The position numbers were made by a program, and so were the translations under genes. This document shows positions 7,861 through 16,449 of a stretch of 64,000 nt of DNA, piece after piece. The DNA comes from Bacillota bacterium (GTDB lineage Bacteria; Bacillota; Clostridia; Acetivibrionales; DSM-1351), in the NCBI GenBank assembly GCA_023397905.1, contig JAEWSZ010000134.1, positions 38,075 to 102,074 on the forward strand, written 5' to 3'. Below the pieces are notes generated by a model. That model was not told the DNA's origin and searched no databases. It saw only the letters and a program-made list of their open reading frames with translations. How positions within the stretch are numbered: the first letter of the stretch is position 1; every line of letters begins with the position of its first letter.

Positions 7861-8057
7861 TATGGCTCCTCCCAAAATAAGTCGTTAAGATTTTTATTAA
7901 GAGCTTTACATATCGCAATGCAGAGTTTCAATGTTGGATTATAATTCCCGGATTCTATCAAACCAATAGTTTGCCGTGTGACCCCAACAATATTAGCCAA
8001 ATCCTCCTGGCTCATATCACATTCAATTCTGGCAATTTTGAGTTTCTTATTTTTCAC
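7860..8057 (-). CDS. XRE-family transcriptional regulator
   Basis: 65 residues starting at GTG 8057 behind GGAGGT. Almost the whole protein is one helix-turn-helix domain: KIARIECDMSQEDLANIVGV, then TRQTIGLIESGNYNPTLKL. It belongs to the short YozG/Cro-like group that controls an adjacent membrane protein gene, with which it overlaps here. Confidence 0.9.
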   Translation of the reverse strand: MKNKKLKIARIECDMSQEDLANIVGVTRQTIGLIESGNYNPTLKLCIAICKALNKNLNDLFWEEP

Positions 8058-8311
8058 GGAAGACCTCCTTCCTTCTTGATGATCAAATTATACACTATAT
8101 ATTGCTAAATGTAAACTATATATTGCATTAAAAATTGAGGATTGTATAGGGTGAAATAATTATGGAGCGTGAAAAATCGTTATTCACTACCGTGACATTG
8201 GCGCCGTCGGCGCTTTCGTCCTCGACGTGCACGTTCCTTGTATTGCTCGATTTTTGCTTCGCAGGCTCTGCCTGGCAGAGCGCTTCAAGTCACACATGTG
8301 AGGTCACAGTT

Positions 8312-8355
8312 CGAACCAGCTTACAACTTTCCAAAACAAAAAGGATATCGGAAAA
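8312..8355. repeat. Right direct repeat bounding the 2.3-kb insert
   Basis: Matches 5988-6030 except for one extra C in the run TTTCC. The copy continues into the perfect terminator hairpin at 8330-8377, so this side looks like the original sequence and the left copy the duplication. Confidence 0.65.
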
Positions 8356-8377
8356 CCGATATCCTTTTTGTTTTGGA
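8330..8377 (-). terminator. Perfect hairpin terminator of a degraded tRNA-Thr copy
   Basis: A perfect 22-bp inverted repeat (8330-8351 and 8356-8377) with an AAAA loop, beginning inside the tRNA CCA end. The intact tRNA-Thr at 8647 is followed by the same architecture. Confidence 0.75.
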
Positions 8378-8580
8378 GCTCCCATCCAAATTCGAACTCA
8401 GACCCCATCCTTACCATGAATGTTCTGAGGCCCGCTAATCTTCACGCTGCCGTGTCACCCTTCGTCCCTCCGGTGCTCACATATTTCATATGCTCCGCTC
8501 CTCGGAACTCGGCTTCCTTGCATCGCTCGTTTATCGAACCTCAGCCAACTGAGAGCGCGCATCCATGGTAAGGATGGAGC
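8371..8580 (-). pseudogene. Rearranged tRNA-Thr remnant
   Basis: 8374-8420 matches the acceptor, T-arm and anticodon arm of tRNA-Thr but with substitutions and no D-arm. About 150 bp further, 8560-8577 carries the anticodon arm CATCCATGGTAAGGATG in the opposite orientation, so CCATCCTTACCAT (8405-8417) and ATGGTAAGGATGG (8565-8577) form a 13-bp inverted repeat. The spacer shows similarity to the spacer at 8740-8830 after the intact tRNA. No functional tRNA can be formed. Confidence 0.55.
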
Positions 8581-8608
8581 TATAAGTCATGTCTTTAAAT
8601 AAAAAATT

Positions 8609-8649
8609 CCAATAAAAAAGATATCACTACGTGATACCTTTTTTATTGG
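8609..8649 (-). terminator. Terminator of tRNA-Thr
   Basis: CCAATAAAAAAG-TATCAC pairs with GTGATA-CTTTTTTATTGG; the stem starts within the CCA end of the tRNA gene. Confidence 0.75.
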
Positions 8650-8722
8650 AGCTCCCATCCAGATTCGAACTGGAGACCTCATCCTTACCATGGATGCGCT
8701 CTGCCAACTGAGCTATGGGAGC
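8647..8722 (-). tRNA. tRNA-Thr (anticodon GGT)
   Basis: A 76-nt cloverleaf with encoded CCA. Acceptor GCTCCCA pairs with TGGGAGC; D-arm TAGCTCAGTTGGCAGAGC; anticodon stem CATCC/GGATG with loop ATGGTAA (anticodon GGT); T-arm CCAG-TTCGAAT-CTGG. All standard features are present. Confidence 0.97.
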
Positions 8723-8895
8723 AAATGTCGCGATGAACTTTGTATTTCGGTGTCACCAGGCGCTTCTGCGGTGCTCACATATATAGCATATGCTTCGCTT
8801 CGCGTGCTAGTGACATCGCTCGAGCCCTTCCGGGTCCGATTCCTTAGCAGTTATCCATCGTGCCAGGAACTTGCCGATCAAAACCTTAAATTTTT

Positions 8896-8969
8896 TGGAG
8901 CGGGTGATGGGAATCGAACCCACGCTGTCAGCTTGGGAAGCTGATGTTCTGCCATTGAACTACACCCGC
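8896..8969 (-). tRNA. tRNA-Gly (anticodon CCC)
   Basis: A 74-nt cloverleaf with encoded CCA. Acceptor GCGGGTG pairs with CACCCGC; anticodon stem TCAGC/GCTGA with loop TTCCCAA (anticodon CCC); T-arm GTGGG-TTCGATT-CCCAT. It is upstream of tRNA-Thr on the same strand. Confidence 0.95.
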
Positions 8970-9056
8970 ATTCTATGTAGCAGGGCTAATGGACTAGGGT
9001 ATTATAGCATGTTTGACTGGCCTTCGTCCAGAAGCATTTTAGCCTGTTTATTCAAA

Positions 9057-9701
9057 TTAGGCTTTTTGTTCTTCAAGATATTTCTCCAATTTACGTTTTA
9101 CTCGTTGTAGCGCATTGTCAATGGATTTTACATGCCGGTCCAGATCCTCTGCTATTTCCTGATAGGATTTTCCCTCCAGATATGAGGTCAAAACCTCCCA
9201 TTCGAGAGAACTTAGTATCTCTCCCATCTTATTTTCTATACCAATAAACTCTTCTCTGTTTATTACAAGCTCTTCGGGATCGCTTATATTTTCTTCGCTT
9301 ATGACGTCCATCAGGGTCCTGTCCGATTCCTCGTCAAAAATGGGCTTGTTGAGCGAGACATAGGAATTTAGAGGTATATGCTTCTGGCGGGTGGCCGTTT
9401 TTATGGCAGTGATGATCTGGCGTGTAATGCACAACTCGGCAAAGGCTCTGAAGGACGACAGCTTGTCCCCCTTGTAGTCTCTGATTGCCTTAAACAGTCC
9501 AATCATACCCTCTTGAATAATATCCTCACGGTCGGCTCCGATGAGAAAATATGTCCTTGCCTTGGCACGTACAAAGCTTTTGTATTTGTTGATCAGATAC
9601 TCCAGCGCTTTTTCATTACCAACCTTTGCCTCTTGTATAACATCCTCGTCCATCATTCCACTGTAGGCTAGATAGACTTCAGTCTTTAAGTTAGTTTTCA
9701 A
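9057..9701 (-). CDS. sigH: RNA polymerase sigma-H factor
   Basis: About 214 residues if translation starts at TTG 9701; an upstream GTG at 9761 has no ribosome-binding site and would make the protein longer than usual, so the start is uncertain. Region 2 is clear (NEKALEYLINKYKSFVRAKA, DIIQEGMIGLFKAIRDYKGD) and so is region 4 (LSSLEWEVLTSYLEGKSYQE, then HVKSIDNALQRVKRKL). This is the SigH/Spo0H subgroup, which directs early stationary-phase and sporulation genes. It stands in the usual clostridial block with the NYN nuclease, rlmB and mrnC upstream. Confidence 0.92.
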   Translation of the reverse strand: MKTNLKTEVYLAYSGMMDEDVIQEAKVGNEKALEYLINKYKSFVRAKARTYFLIGADREDIIQEGMIGLFKAIRDYKGDKLSSFRAFAELCITRQIITAIKTATRQKHIPLNSYVSLNKPIFDEESDRTLMDVISEENISDPEELVINREEFIGIENKMGEILSSLEWEVLTSYLEGKSYQEIAEDLDRHVKSIDNALQRVKRKLEKYLEEQKA

Positions 9702-9798
9702 TACACTTGCCCCCAGTTTTTTGGCTTGATAAAGAATGGTAAAATAGAGATAGATACTCACAGTAAATTATATGCAACTGCTGCCTATATGTCAAGTT

Positions 9799-10305
9799 TT
9801 ACTTTCCTTTTCTGATTTTATCCAGTTTTTCGTATATATCGGGTGCTACCTTTGACATTATGGTATTATTTTTGATTGGAGGCCCATAGTTCTTTTCCCC
9901 TGCCGCCTTAATATCAGTCTGCATCTCAAGGCGCAGTTCCCGCGGAGACATTCTGATTCCGCCTGACGACATGGTGATAATCTGCTCCAGAAAATCCGAA
10001 GTAACCACCTTTATAAGATTTGACCTGCCGTTTAAATAAACGAACCTTTCAATAAAATTATCGGCGGTCTCGCCCTCTTTTGTATAAACTGCCTTTATAT
10101 TGTCAAAATCCTGTATTTTTTCCTGTCCGCCCTTTTGAAGGTACGCATCGAATACCACGATAATATTGATATTTTTATAGCCCTGATAATTGGAAAGCAT
10201 ATTGAGAAGTTTGTCACGGCAATCCTCCAGGGAATCTTTTTTCAAATCAAAAAGATCGGTCCACTGATTAATAACATTGTAACCATCTATTACCAGATAC
10301 TCCAT
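9799..10305 (-). CDS. NYN-domain ribonuclease (YacP/Rae1-like)
   Basis: 168 residues from ATG at 10305. The protein is a PIN-like NYN nuclease domain: MEYLVIDGYNVINQW at the N-terminus with its first catalytic Asp, then IIVVFDAYLQKGG, and VVTSDFLEQ with further acidic residues. In Bacillus the homologue Rae1 cleaves certain mRNAs in the ribosomal A site. It is downstream of rlmB in the conserved order mrnC-rlmB-yacP-sigH, all on this strand. Confidence 0.9.
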   Translation of the reverse strand: MEYLVIDGYNVINQWTDLFDLKKDSLEDCRDKLLNMLSNYQGYKNINIIVVFDAYLQKGGQEKIQDFDNIKAVYTKEGETADNFIERFVYLNGRSNLIKVVTSDFLEQIITMSSGGIRMSPRELRLEMQTDIKAAGEKNYGPPIKNNTIMSKVAPDIYEKLDKIRKGK

Positions 10306-10348
10306 TGACCCCTCAATCGTCCATAACTTTATAACATAAGCTTTATAA

Positions 10349-11341
10349 TCAGGACTTTCCCCTTTGCTTCAATATCTCATACATAACGATTGCTGCGGCA
10401 ACTGAAGCGTTCAATGAGCTTATTTCTCCCTGCATCGGGATATTTACCACGAAATCACAATTTTCACGGATCAGCCTTCCCATTCCTTCGCCTTCACTTC
10501 CCACAACCAGCGCCACAGGGCCTTTGAGATCACTTTCATAAAAAGCCTTCTCTCCCGTGGAATCCGTACCCACCACCCAGATATTGTTTTTCTTTAAATA
10601 TTCAATGGTCTGGGAAATATTTGTCACTCTGGCAACCGGCACATATTCCACAGCTCCCGCCGACGCCTTTGAAACCGCCGAAGTCAAGCCTATGGCCCTT
10701 CTTTTGGGAATAATGACGCCGTGGGCGCCCACAGCATTGGCAGTTCTCAGGATGGCCCCAAAATTGTGAGGATCGGATATCTCATCCAGTATTATTATAA
10801 AGGGGGGCTGTCCCTTCTCCTGCGCTATCTGCAATATGTCGTCAACCTCAACGTAGTCTTTGACGGCAACAAATGCAATGACCCCCTGGTGGGATCTGGA
10901 GGTCGACATCCCGTCAAGCACATTTTTCTCCACCTCGGTTATAATAATCCCCTTCTGCCTTGCCAATGCGATTATCTGGCGGATGGAACCCTCGCGCTCG
11001 CCTTTCAGCACAAACAGCTTGTTTATGGTCCTGTTGGCCTTCAGCGCCTCCATAATAGAGTTTCTGCCCTCAAGCTTATCGTTTTCCCCAAGCTGCTCCT
11101 CCTGGCTTCCTGTATCCAAGCCCGGTTCAGCCGGTATGTTTCTTTCAGCTTTGAATTCGCCTGAGCCTCTCTCCGGACGCATTTCTCTTCTATCCTTATC
11201 AAATCCGGGGCCTTTTCTGCCGGCAAACGTACCTCTTTTATCTTTCCCGTTTCCGGTCCCCCGTCTATTTGAATAATTTCCTGTGTCATTCCTATCATTG
11301 CGTGTATTCCTAGTATTGTTTTTTCTTCCCGCCTCGGCCAT
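10349..11341 (-). CDS. rlmB: 23S rRNA (guanosine-2'-O)-methyltransferase, TrmH/SpoU family
   Basis: 330 residues from ATG at 11341 (GGGAGGA upstream). The SpoU-type knotted methyltransferase follows an L30e-like substrate-binding domain (about residues 90-165, EGRNSIMEALKANRTINKLF). The SAM-binding knot is visible in ILDEISDPHNFGAILRTANA, VVGSEGEGMGRLI and SLNASVAAAIVMYEIL. Unusual is the first ~85 residues, a hydrophilic, Arg/Gly/Asn/Asp-rich stretch of low complexity, probably disordered and rRNA-binding; many homologues lack it. It follows mrnC in the conserved block. Confidence 0.93.
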   Translation of the reverse strand: MAEAGRKNNTRNTRNDRNDTGNYSNRRGTGNGKDKRGTFAGRKGPGFDKDRREMRPERGSGEFKAERNIPAEPGLDTGSQEEQLGENDKLEGRNSIMEALKANRTINKLFVLKGEREGSIRQIIALARQKGIIITEVEKNVLDGMSTSRSHQGVIAFVAVKDYVEVDDILQIAQEKGQPPFIIILDEISDPHNFGAILRTANAVGAHGVIIPKRRAIGLTSAVSKASAGAVEYVPVARVTNISQTIEYLKKNNIWVVGTDSTGEKAFYESDLKGPVALVVGSEGEGMGRLIRENCDFVVNIPMQGEISSLNASVAAAIVMYEILKQRGKS

Positions 11342-11461
11342 TTAATCCTCCCGGGCCATCAGAGATGGCCTTATTCTCGTATGTGTAAAGCCGGTCTTAT
11401 GAGACTCCGACTTATGAATTATCTCCGGTCTCACAGGCTGCAGCCTGCCTTCCCGTATATT

Positions 11462-11881
11462 TTATTCTTCAACAGACATCTGTAATATCTGCATAAGTCT
11501 TTCCGTATTATTTAACAGATATAAATACCCTATTAGGGCTTCATATCCTGTGGAATAGCGGTAATCTGCTATCTCCGCATGCTTCGGAACAGTTGCGGAC
11601 TTGGCATTCCTGCCCCGCCTTACCACATCCTGCTCGTCGGAAGTGAGCTTGTCGAATATCCTGCGGATTATGTCGGATTGTGCCTGAGCCTTTACATATT
11701 TGACGGACATCTTGTGAAGCATATTTACCTTTGTCCTATTGTTGACAACAAGCATAGTCCTGATATACGCCTCGTACACCGCATCTCCTATATATGCCAG
11801 TACCAGCGGCTGAAGGCTCAAAACATCCATCTCTTTTATATCAAAGTCCTTGCGGATATTCCCCATAACATCTTCAAACAT
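11462..11881 (-). CDS. mrnC: Mini-ribonuclease 3
   Basis: 139 residues from ATG at 11881. It is the RNase III catalytic domain alone, with LAYIGDAVYEAYIR (residues 27-40) and a C-terminal ALIGYLYLL that carries the acidic metal ligands, and no double-stranded-RNA-binding domain. Mini-III matures 23S rRNA in Gram-positive bacteria. The position beside rlmB is the usual one; cysS, normally adjacent, is here separated by about 3 kb of other genes. Confidence 0.93.
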   Translation of the reverse strand: MFEDVMGNIRKDFDIKEMDVLSLQPLVLAYIGDAVYEAYIRTMLVVNNRTKVNMLHKMSVKYVKAQAQSDIIRRIFDKLTSDEQDVVRRGRNAKSATVPKHAEIADYRYSTGYEALIGYLYLLNNTERLMQILQMSVEE

Positions 11882-11929
11882 CTGTTATCCCCTATCTGTT
11901 TATCTACTTATCAGGGTTCTCTTCCTGTA

Positions 11930-12180
11930 TTCCGGGTTTAAGGTTTTATTCTGTACTCCTGCCCTTAAGGTTTTATTCTGAATCCTGAATTCTCGCTCCT
12001 GAATTCTGCCTTTAAGGTATCATTCTGCACTCCTGTACTCCTGCCTTCAAGGTTTTATTCTGAATCCCGACTACTGACTCCTGCATTCTGCTTTAAGCTT
12101 TTATTCTGATTCCTGAATCCTCGCTCCTGAATTCCGCCTTTAAAGCTTTCATTCTGATTTCTGAATCCTGAATTCTGCAT
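11930..12180. repeat. Degenerate tandem repeat, about 55-60 bp units
   Basis: Four to five imperfect units made of phrases such as TTATTCTGAATCCTGAATTC, CTCGCTCCTGAATTC and GCCTTTAAGGT. A related piece in inverse orientation lies at 17527-17600. No reading frame persists through it. It fills the first half of the 608-bp gene-free gap 11882-12495. Confidence 0.75.
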
Positions 12181-12244
12181 TCCTACCTATTATACACCAA
12201 TCCCATGCCGGTTAAAACAACTTTTATCAACTGGAAAAAGTTAA

Positions 12245-12361
12245 TTATCCACAGCTTTAACTGCAAAATATCTTTTAAATCTCGGATTTTTGTGTTAATC
12301 ACAAGGTTTTTCCACACTTTATCCCTGTTGTGGACATGATTTCTGTGGATAATGTGGATTA
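12245..12361. other. DnaA-box cluster
   Basis: Two perfect DnaA boxes (TTATCCACA at 12245-12253; TGTGGATAA, its complement, at 12344-12352) and three near matches (TTTTCCACA at 12308-12316, TGTGGACAT at 12329-12337, TGTGGATTA at 12353-12361) lie within 117 bp of AT-rich, gene-free sequence between mrnC and exoA. dnaA and dnaN are not in the window, so this may be a secondary DnaA-binding region, not the main origin. Confidence 0.6.
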
Positions 12362-12495
12362 AACTGTGCATATGTTTAAAATGGCCCTGTCCGCCGTGTG
12401 AATAAAAAAATGTTCCGCAATCCTTCCAAAACAAGGCCGTATCAGCGGTATTCCTATTTCCGATATTTTATTTCAAAATATTACATAAGATGATA

Positions 12496-13251
12496 TTATT
12501 TGATCTGGAGTCCTACCGGGCAATGGTCCGATCCCATTACCTCCGAATATATATCCACGCCTTCGATGCTGTTCCTCATGCTCTCAGAAACGCAAAAATA
12601 GTCGATTCTCCACCCCACGTTTTTCTCCCTGGCCTTGAACATGTAGGACCACCAGGTATACGCGCCGATCTTGTCGGGATAAACCGCCCTGAAGGTATCC
12701 ACAAAGCCGTTCTCCATAAGCATTGTGAACTTTTCCCTTTCCTGAGCCGTAAATCCGGCATTATTTTTGTTTGAAGAAGGGTTTTTCAAATCAATTTCCT
12801 TATGCGCCACATTCATGTCCCCGCACACGACAACCGGCTTTTTCAGCTCCAGCTGCTTCAGGTACGTCCTGAAATCATCCTCCCACCTCATTCTGTATTC
12901 AAGCCGCTCCAGCTCCCTCTTGGAGTTTGGCGTGTAGACATTCACAAGAAAATACTGCTCAAATTCCAGAGTGATTACCCGCCCTTCGTTGTCGTGTTCC
13001 GCCATTCCTATGCCGCAGGAGGAGGACAGCGGTTTGACTTTTGTAAACACCGCCGTTCCCGAATAGCCCTTTTTCACGGCATAGTTCCAGAATTGCTCAT
13101 AGCCCTCAAGCTCCAGCTGAATTTGCCCATCCTGCAGTTTACTCTCCTGAATGCAGAATATGTCGGCATCCACCTGCCTGAAAAAATCCATAAATCCCTT
13201 GTCCATGCAGGATCTTAACCCGTTAACATTCCAGGAAACCAACTTTGTCAT
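12496..13251 (-). CDS. exoA: Exodeoxyribonuclease III (AP endonuclease)
   Basis: 251 residues from ATG at 13251. The exonuclease-endonuclease-phosphatase fold is complete: SWNVNGLRSCMDKGF at residue 5, IFCIQESKLQDGQI with the metal-binding Glu, VVCGDMNVAHKEIDL, WWSYMFKAREKNVGWRIDYF and the terminal GSDHCPVGLQ carrying the catalytic Asp-His. It repairs abasic sites in DNA. It is a single gene on the minus strand, downstream of the NlpC/P60 gene. Confidence 0.95.
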   Translation of the reverse strand: MTKLVSWNVNGLRSCMDKGFMDFFRQVDADIFCIQESKLQDGQIQLELEGYEQFWNYAVKKGYSGTAVFTKVKPLSSSCGIGMAEHDNEGRVITLEFEQYFLVNVYTPNSKRELERLEYRMRWEDDFRTYLKQLELKKPVVVCGDMNVAHKEIDLKNPSSNKNNAGFTAQEREKFTMLMENGFVDTFRAVYPDKIGAYTWWSYMFKAREKNVGWRIDYFCVSESMRNSIEGVDIYSEVMGSDHCPVGLQIK

Positions 13252-13306
13252 CCGATTCTCCCCCTATTTATCTTTAAATGTATTATAAACTTAAATGTAT
13301 TATAGA

Positions 13307-14140
13307 TCAGTATAACATACCTCCGAAGCCCCTGGCTATTTTAATGAAGCACAAATCCAGCCATTTTGTATTGATGGCCTGGTTATACCAGTATTCCATG
13401 TCAATTTCAGACTTCAGGCTCAGAAATTCAAGGGCCTTCCTCAGCTCAGCATGATTTGTGAAAGCTTCCGCATCCACATACCCCATTTTGCCGTTCAGAT
13501 TCACAAGATACCAGCTGCCATTCATTACGGCAGCTATATTAACGGCGCTTCCCGGCTTGAGGCTGCCAATGCTCTTTGAAGCCTTATCCGGAAGTTCATA
13601 GGCATACGCGGCTTCCACAATATTTTTAGTCGAATTCTCAAAGGTAATTTTTATGTCGGAGGTATCTCCCGCAAAATATTTGAGCCTGCCAAAGACATTA
13701 AAGGAATCGAACAGGTTGGTATTGACCACCCCATATGACGTGCCGCGGGCTTGGGTCACTTTGTTATTGCCCATATACACTCCGCAGTGAATTATACCAG
13801 CCGAAGTATTCCTGAAGCAGATATCACCGGTTTTCAGCTGTTTTTTTGTGATAGGAGTGCACAGGGCGGAATAGATGCCCTGAGAGGTGTAATCAGCGGT
13901 CTTTTGGATAATCCCCAATTTCCTCAAGGTGTACACAATAAGGCCCGAGCAGTCATAATACTCCTTGCCCAGCCACTTCTCGGCAGAATAACCGCTGTAA
14001 TAATACTTAGACCTGCCGAATTTTTTAACCAGCGCGGCTAAAGCTTCCTTTGTAAGCGGTTCGGCATTCTGCCCTCCGTACACATATCCGCATCCTATTT
14101 TAGAGTTTATAACAGATACAAATTCCTGCAATTTGTTCAA
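13307..14140 (-). CDS. NlpC/P60 cell-wall hydrolase with SH3-like domain
   Basis: About 277 residues if translation starts at TTG 14140, which has AAAGGGTGGG upstream; ATG at 14158 or 14242 is possible. The NlpC/P60 papain-like domain (about residues 1-150) shows the catalytic Cys in YYDCSGLIVYTLRKLG and the His in GIIHCGVYMGNNKV. A bacterial SH3-like segment follows (about residues 185-240, AYAYELPDKASKSIGSLKPG). Such proteins cleave peptidoglycan peptides. There is no signal peptide, which suggests a phage-like or intracellularly released hydrolase. The start codon is uncertain. Confidence 0.8.
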   Translation of the reverse strand: MNKLQEFVSVINSKIGCGYVYGGQNAEPLTKEALAALVKKFGRSKYYYSGYSAEKWLGKEYYDCSGLIVYTLRKLGIIQKTADYTSQGIYSALCTPITKKQLKTGDICFRNTSAGIIHCGVYMGNNKVTQARGTSYGVVNTNLFDSFNVFGRLKYFAGDTSDIKITFENSTKNIVEAAYAYELPDKASKSIGSLKPGSAVNIAAVMNGSWYLVNLNGKMGYVDAEAFTNHAELRKALEFLSLKSEIDMEYWYNQAINTKWLDLCFIKIARGFGGMLY

Positions 14141-14255
14141 AACGACCCACCCTTTCATATTATGATTTTTCCATCGTCTGCGGAGACGGAAATCATCTTC
14201 ACAGACGGTATATTCACATAATATGAAAGAAACAAACCTCATGCTAATTCAAATT

Positions 14256-14969
14256 TTATCTTTTATGGCCTTCAGACATGTACTCGGAATATCTCCCCAG
14301 TATATTGCCCTTTCCGGATACGCCGATGGGGATCCGGTCCCCGTTTTTAATATAAAAAGTATTCTCATCGGCCCTGTCAATGGCGTCCATATTCACAAGA
14401 TAGCCCTGATGGGTGCGCAGGAATTTCCTGCTCCCCAGCTGCCTTTCCAGCTCATCCAGAGTGGCGCCGGTCCTGATAAGAAACTGATCCGTATGTATAA
14501 GGCTGACGTTTCTTATGGACTCAATATATTGGATATCGTGCAGAGCTATCTTTACAGGAGTGTTCTCGGCCATGATTTCCAGCGTCTGCTTCAGTTCGCG
14601 GATGTATTTTGCGGAACGCCGGAGACAGGATCTGACGCTGCTTTCCTCAATGGGCTTTTCGATATAGCTTTTAACTCCCAGTTCGTAGCCTTCCTCGAAG
14701 TAATTATCAATAGACGTAATAAAGACAATAACCACGCTGTCGTCGGTTTTTCTGATAGCGCCGGCGCATTTCACCCCATCCGCCCCGGTGGAATACAGGT
14801 CGAGAAAAATAATGTGGTACCTCTTGCGGGCAGCCCCGGACAGCAGCTCCTCACCGCTGTCATACTCATCTATGCGGCAATCCCACAACTGCTCGGAACA
14901 ATACTGCCCGATATATTTTACCATGGCCTTTTTATCCTTCTGAGCGTTACCGCATACAGCTACTCTCAC
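14256..14969 (-). CDS. LytTR-family response regulator
   Basis: About 237 residues starting at GTG 14969, behind GGAGGT with 7-nt spacing. The receiver domain (residues 1-120) has the phosphoacceptor region IIFLDLYSTGADGVK and the conserved KPIEES near its end. The C-terminal LytTR DNA-binding domain (about residues 135-235) has IRNVSLIHTDQFLIRTG and FLRTHQGYLVNMDAI. No histidine kinase is adjacent. Its partner gene may be the NlpC/P60 hydrolase downstream on the same strand, 115 bp away. Confidence 0.88.
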   Translation of the reverse strand: MRVAVCGNAQKDKKAMVKYIGQYCSEQLWDCRIDEYDSGEELLSGAARKRYHIIFLDLYSTGADGVKCAGAIRKTDDSVVIVFITSIDNYFEEGYELGVKSYIEKPIEESSVRSCLRRSAKYIRELKQTLEIMAENTPVKIALHDIQYIESIRNVSLIHTDQFLIRTGATLDELERQLGSRKFLRTHQGYLVNMDAIDRADENTFYIKNGDRIPIGVSGKGNILGRYSEYMSEGHKR

Positions 14970-15063
14970 AAAAACTACCTCCAAGTAATTGATCTGTTTC
15001 TGCCCCCGGATCCGGATATGTCCTTTTTTTCAAGGGGTATTGCAAATTCAATACCCCTTTTTG

Positions 15064-16449
15064 CTATAAATATTTTATTTTAGGCCCTGCTGCCGTGTCC
15101 TCCACGGCAATGCCCATTGCCTTGAGTTCATCCCTTATTTCGTCCGAACGCTTCCAGTTCTTGCCCGCTCTGGCCTGCTGCCGTTCCTCCAGCAGCTTCC
15201 CGACTTCCGGCGTGACTTCGGGCCCATCGGTTTCAGTTTTTCTCTTATCTAAATCAAAGCCAAATATTTTGTTCATTTTGGTCAAAAGTTCAAATATCTG
15301 CTGGGACTTCTTCCCGTATCTGACGGCATTCCAGGCTATGCCCAGAGCCTTCGGTATATTCAGGTCGTCGTTTATTGCGGCTTCAAAATCGCTGAGAAAC
15401 TCATCAATAACTCCGCTGTCAATCTTTTCGCTTCCGCCCTTGTGTGAGAGCACCCCTTCCACAAACCTGTCATAGGATACCTGGGCCGACTGCATAACAA
15501 CCCAGGTAAAATTGAGCTTGTTCCTGTAGTGGGCGTTCAGGCACATATATCTGAAAGCCAGCGGGTCATAGCCCTTTTCCCGCAGGTTGTCGATGGTGTA
15601 GGTGTTTCCCAGGCTCTTGGACATCTTTCCGTTATTCACCATCATAAATTCGCCGTGCATCCAGTAGTTGACCGCAGGTTTCCCCAGCAGGGCCTCCGAC
15701 TGGGCTATTTCATTTTCATGATGTACCGGGATATGGTCCACGCCGCCGGTGTGAATATCAAAAACATCCCCCAGGTACTTTCTGCCCATGGCCGAACATT
15801 CGATATGCCATCCGGGATAACCCATTCCCCACGGGCTTTGCCACTGCATGATATGTTCCTTGGGAGCTTTTTTCCAGAGCGCAAAGTCAGCCGGATGGTG
15901 CTTTTCCTCATTTACCTCCACCCTGGCCCCTGCTATCTGATCCTCAAGATTGGCTCTTGACAGCTTTCCGTAGCCGTCAAATTTCTGTATGTCAAAGTAT
16001 ATGCCGTCGCTGGTCTCATATCCGAATCCCCTGTCAACCAGGCCTGTGACAAATTCAAGCATTTCAGGTATGTGTTCTGTGGCCTTTGGCACTATATCGG
16101 GGACCTCTATATTTAATGCCTTTATATCCTTCATGAATATATCGGTATAAAATTCAGCTATTTCCCAGGGGGTCTTCTTCTGTTCGCGGGCTCCCTTTAC
16201 CATCTTGTCCTCGCCCTCGTCCTCATCGGATACCAGATGGCCCACATCGGTAATATTCATTGCATGCTTCAGCGTATAGCCGTCATATTCCAGCACTCTT
16301 CTCAGCATGTCCATGAATACGTATGTCCTTAAATTGCCTATATGTGCATAATTGTACACGGTAGGGCCACATGAATATATACGAACCTCTTTTTCATTTA
16401 TAGGTTTAAATTCTTCCTTTTTTCTCGAAAGTGTATTATAAACTTTCAT
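15064..16449 (-). CDS. cysS: Cysteinyl-tRNA synthetase
   Basis: 461 residues from ATG at 16449. Class I synthetase features are in place: SCGPTVYNYAHIGNLRTY (HIGH motif and first zinc Cys, residues 26-43), WHIECSAMGRKYLGD (further zinc ligands), HHENEIAQSEA and KMSKSLGN. The length is normal. It charges tRNA-Cys and is downstream of cysE on the same strand, so cysteine synthesis and use are probably co-transcribed. Confidence 0.97.
   Translation of the reverse strand: MKVYNTLSRKKEEFKPINEKEVRIYSCGPTVYNYAHIGNLRTYVFMDMLRRVLEYDGYTLKHAMNITDVGHLVSDEDEGEDKMVKGAREQKKTPWEIAEFYTDIFMKDIKALNIEVPDIVPKATEHIPEMLEFVTGLVDRGFGYETSDGIYFDIQKFDGYGKLSRANLEDQIAGARVEVNEEKHHPADFALWKKAPKEHIMQWQSPWGMGYPGWHIECSAMGRKYLGDVFDIHTGGVDHIPVHHENEIAQSEALLGKPAVNYWMHGEFMMVNNGKMSKSLGNTYTIDNLREKGYDPLAFRYMCLNAHYRNKLNFTWVVMQSAQVSYDRFVEGVLSHKGGSEKIDSGVIDEFLSDFEAAINDDLNIPKALGIAWNAVRYGKKSQQIFELLTKMNKIFGFDLDKRKTETDGPEVTPEVGKLLEERQQARAGKNWKRSDEIRDELKAMGIAVEDTAAGPKIKYL

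Noticed and set aside
12245..12361. The main chromosomal replication origin
   Set aside because: dnaA, dnaN and rpmH are not nearby, so only a DnaA-box cluster can be supported.
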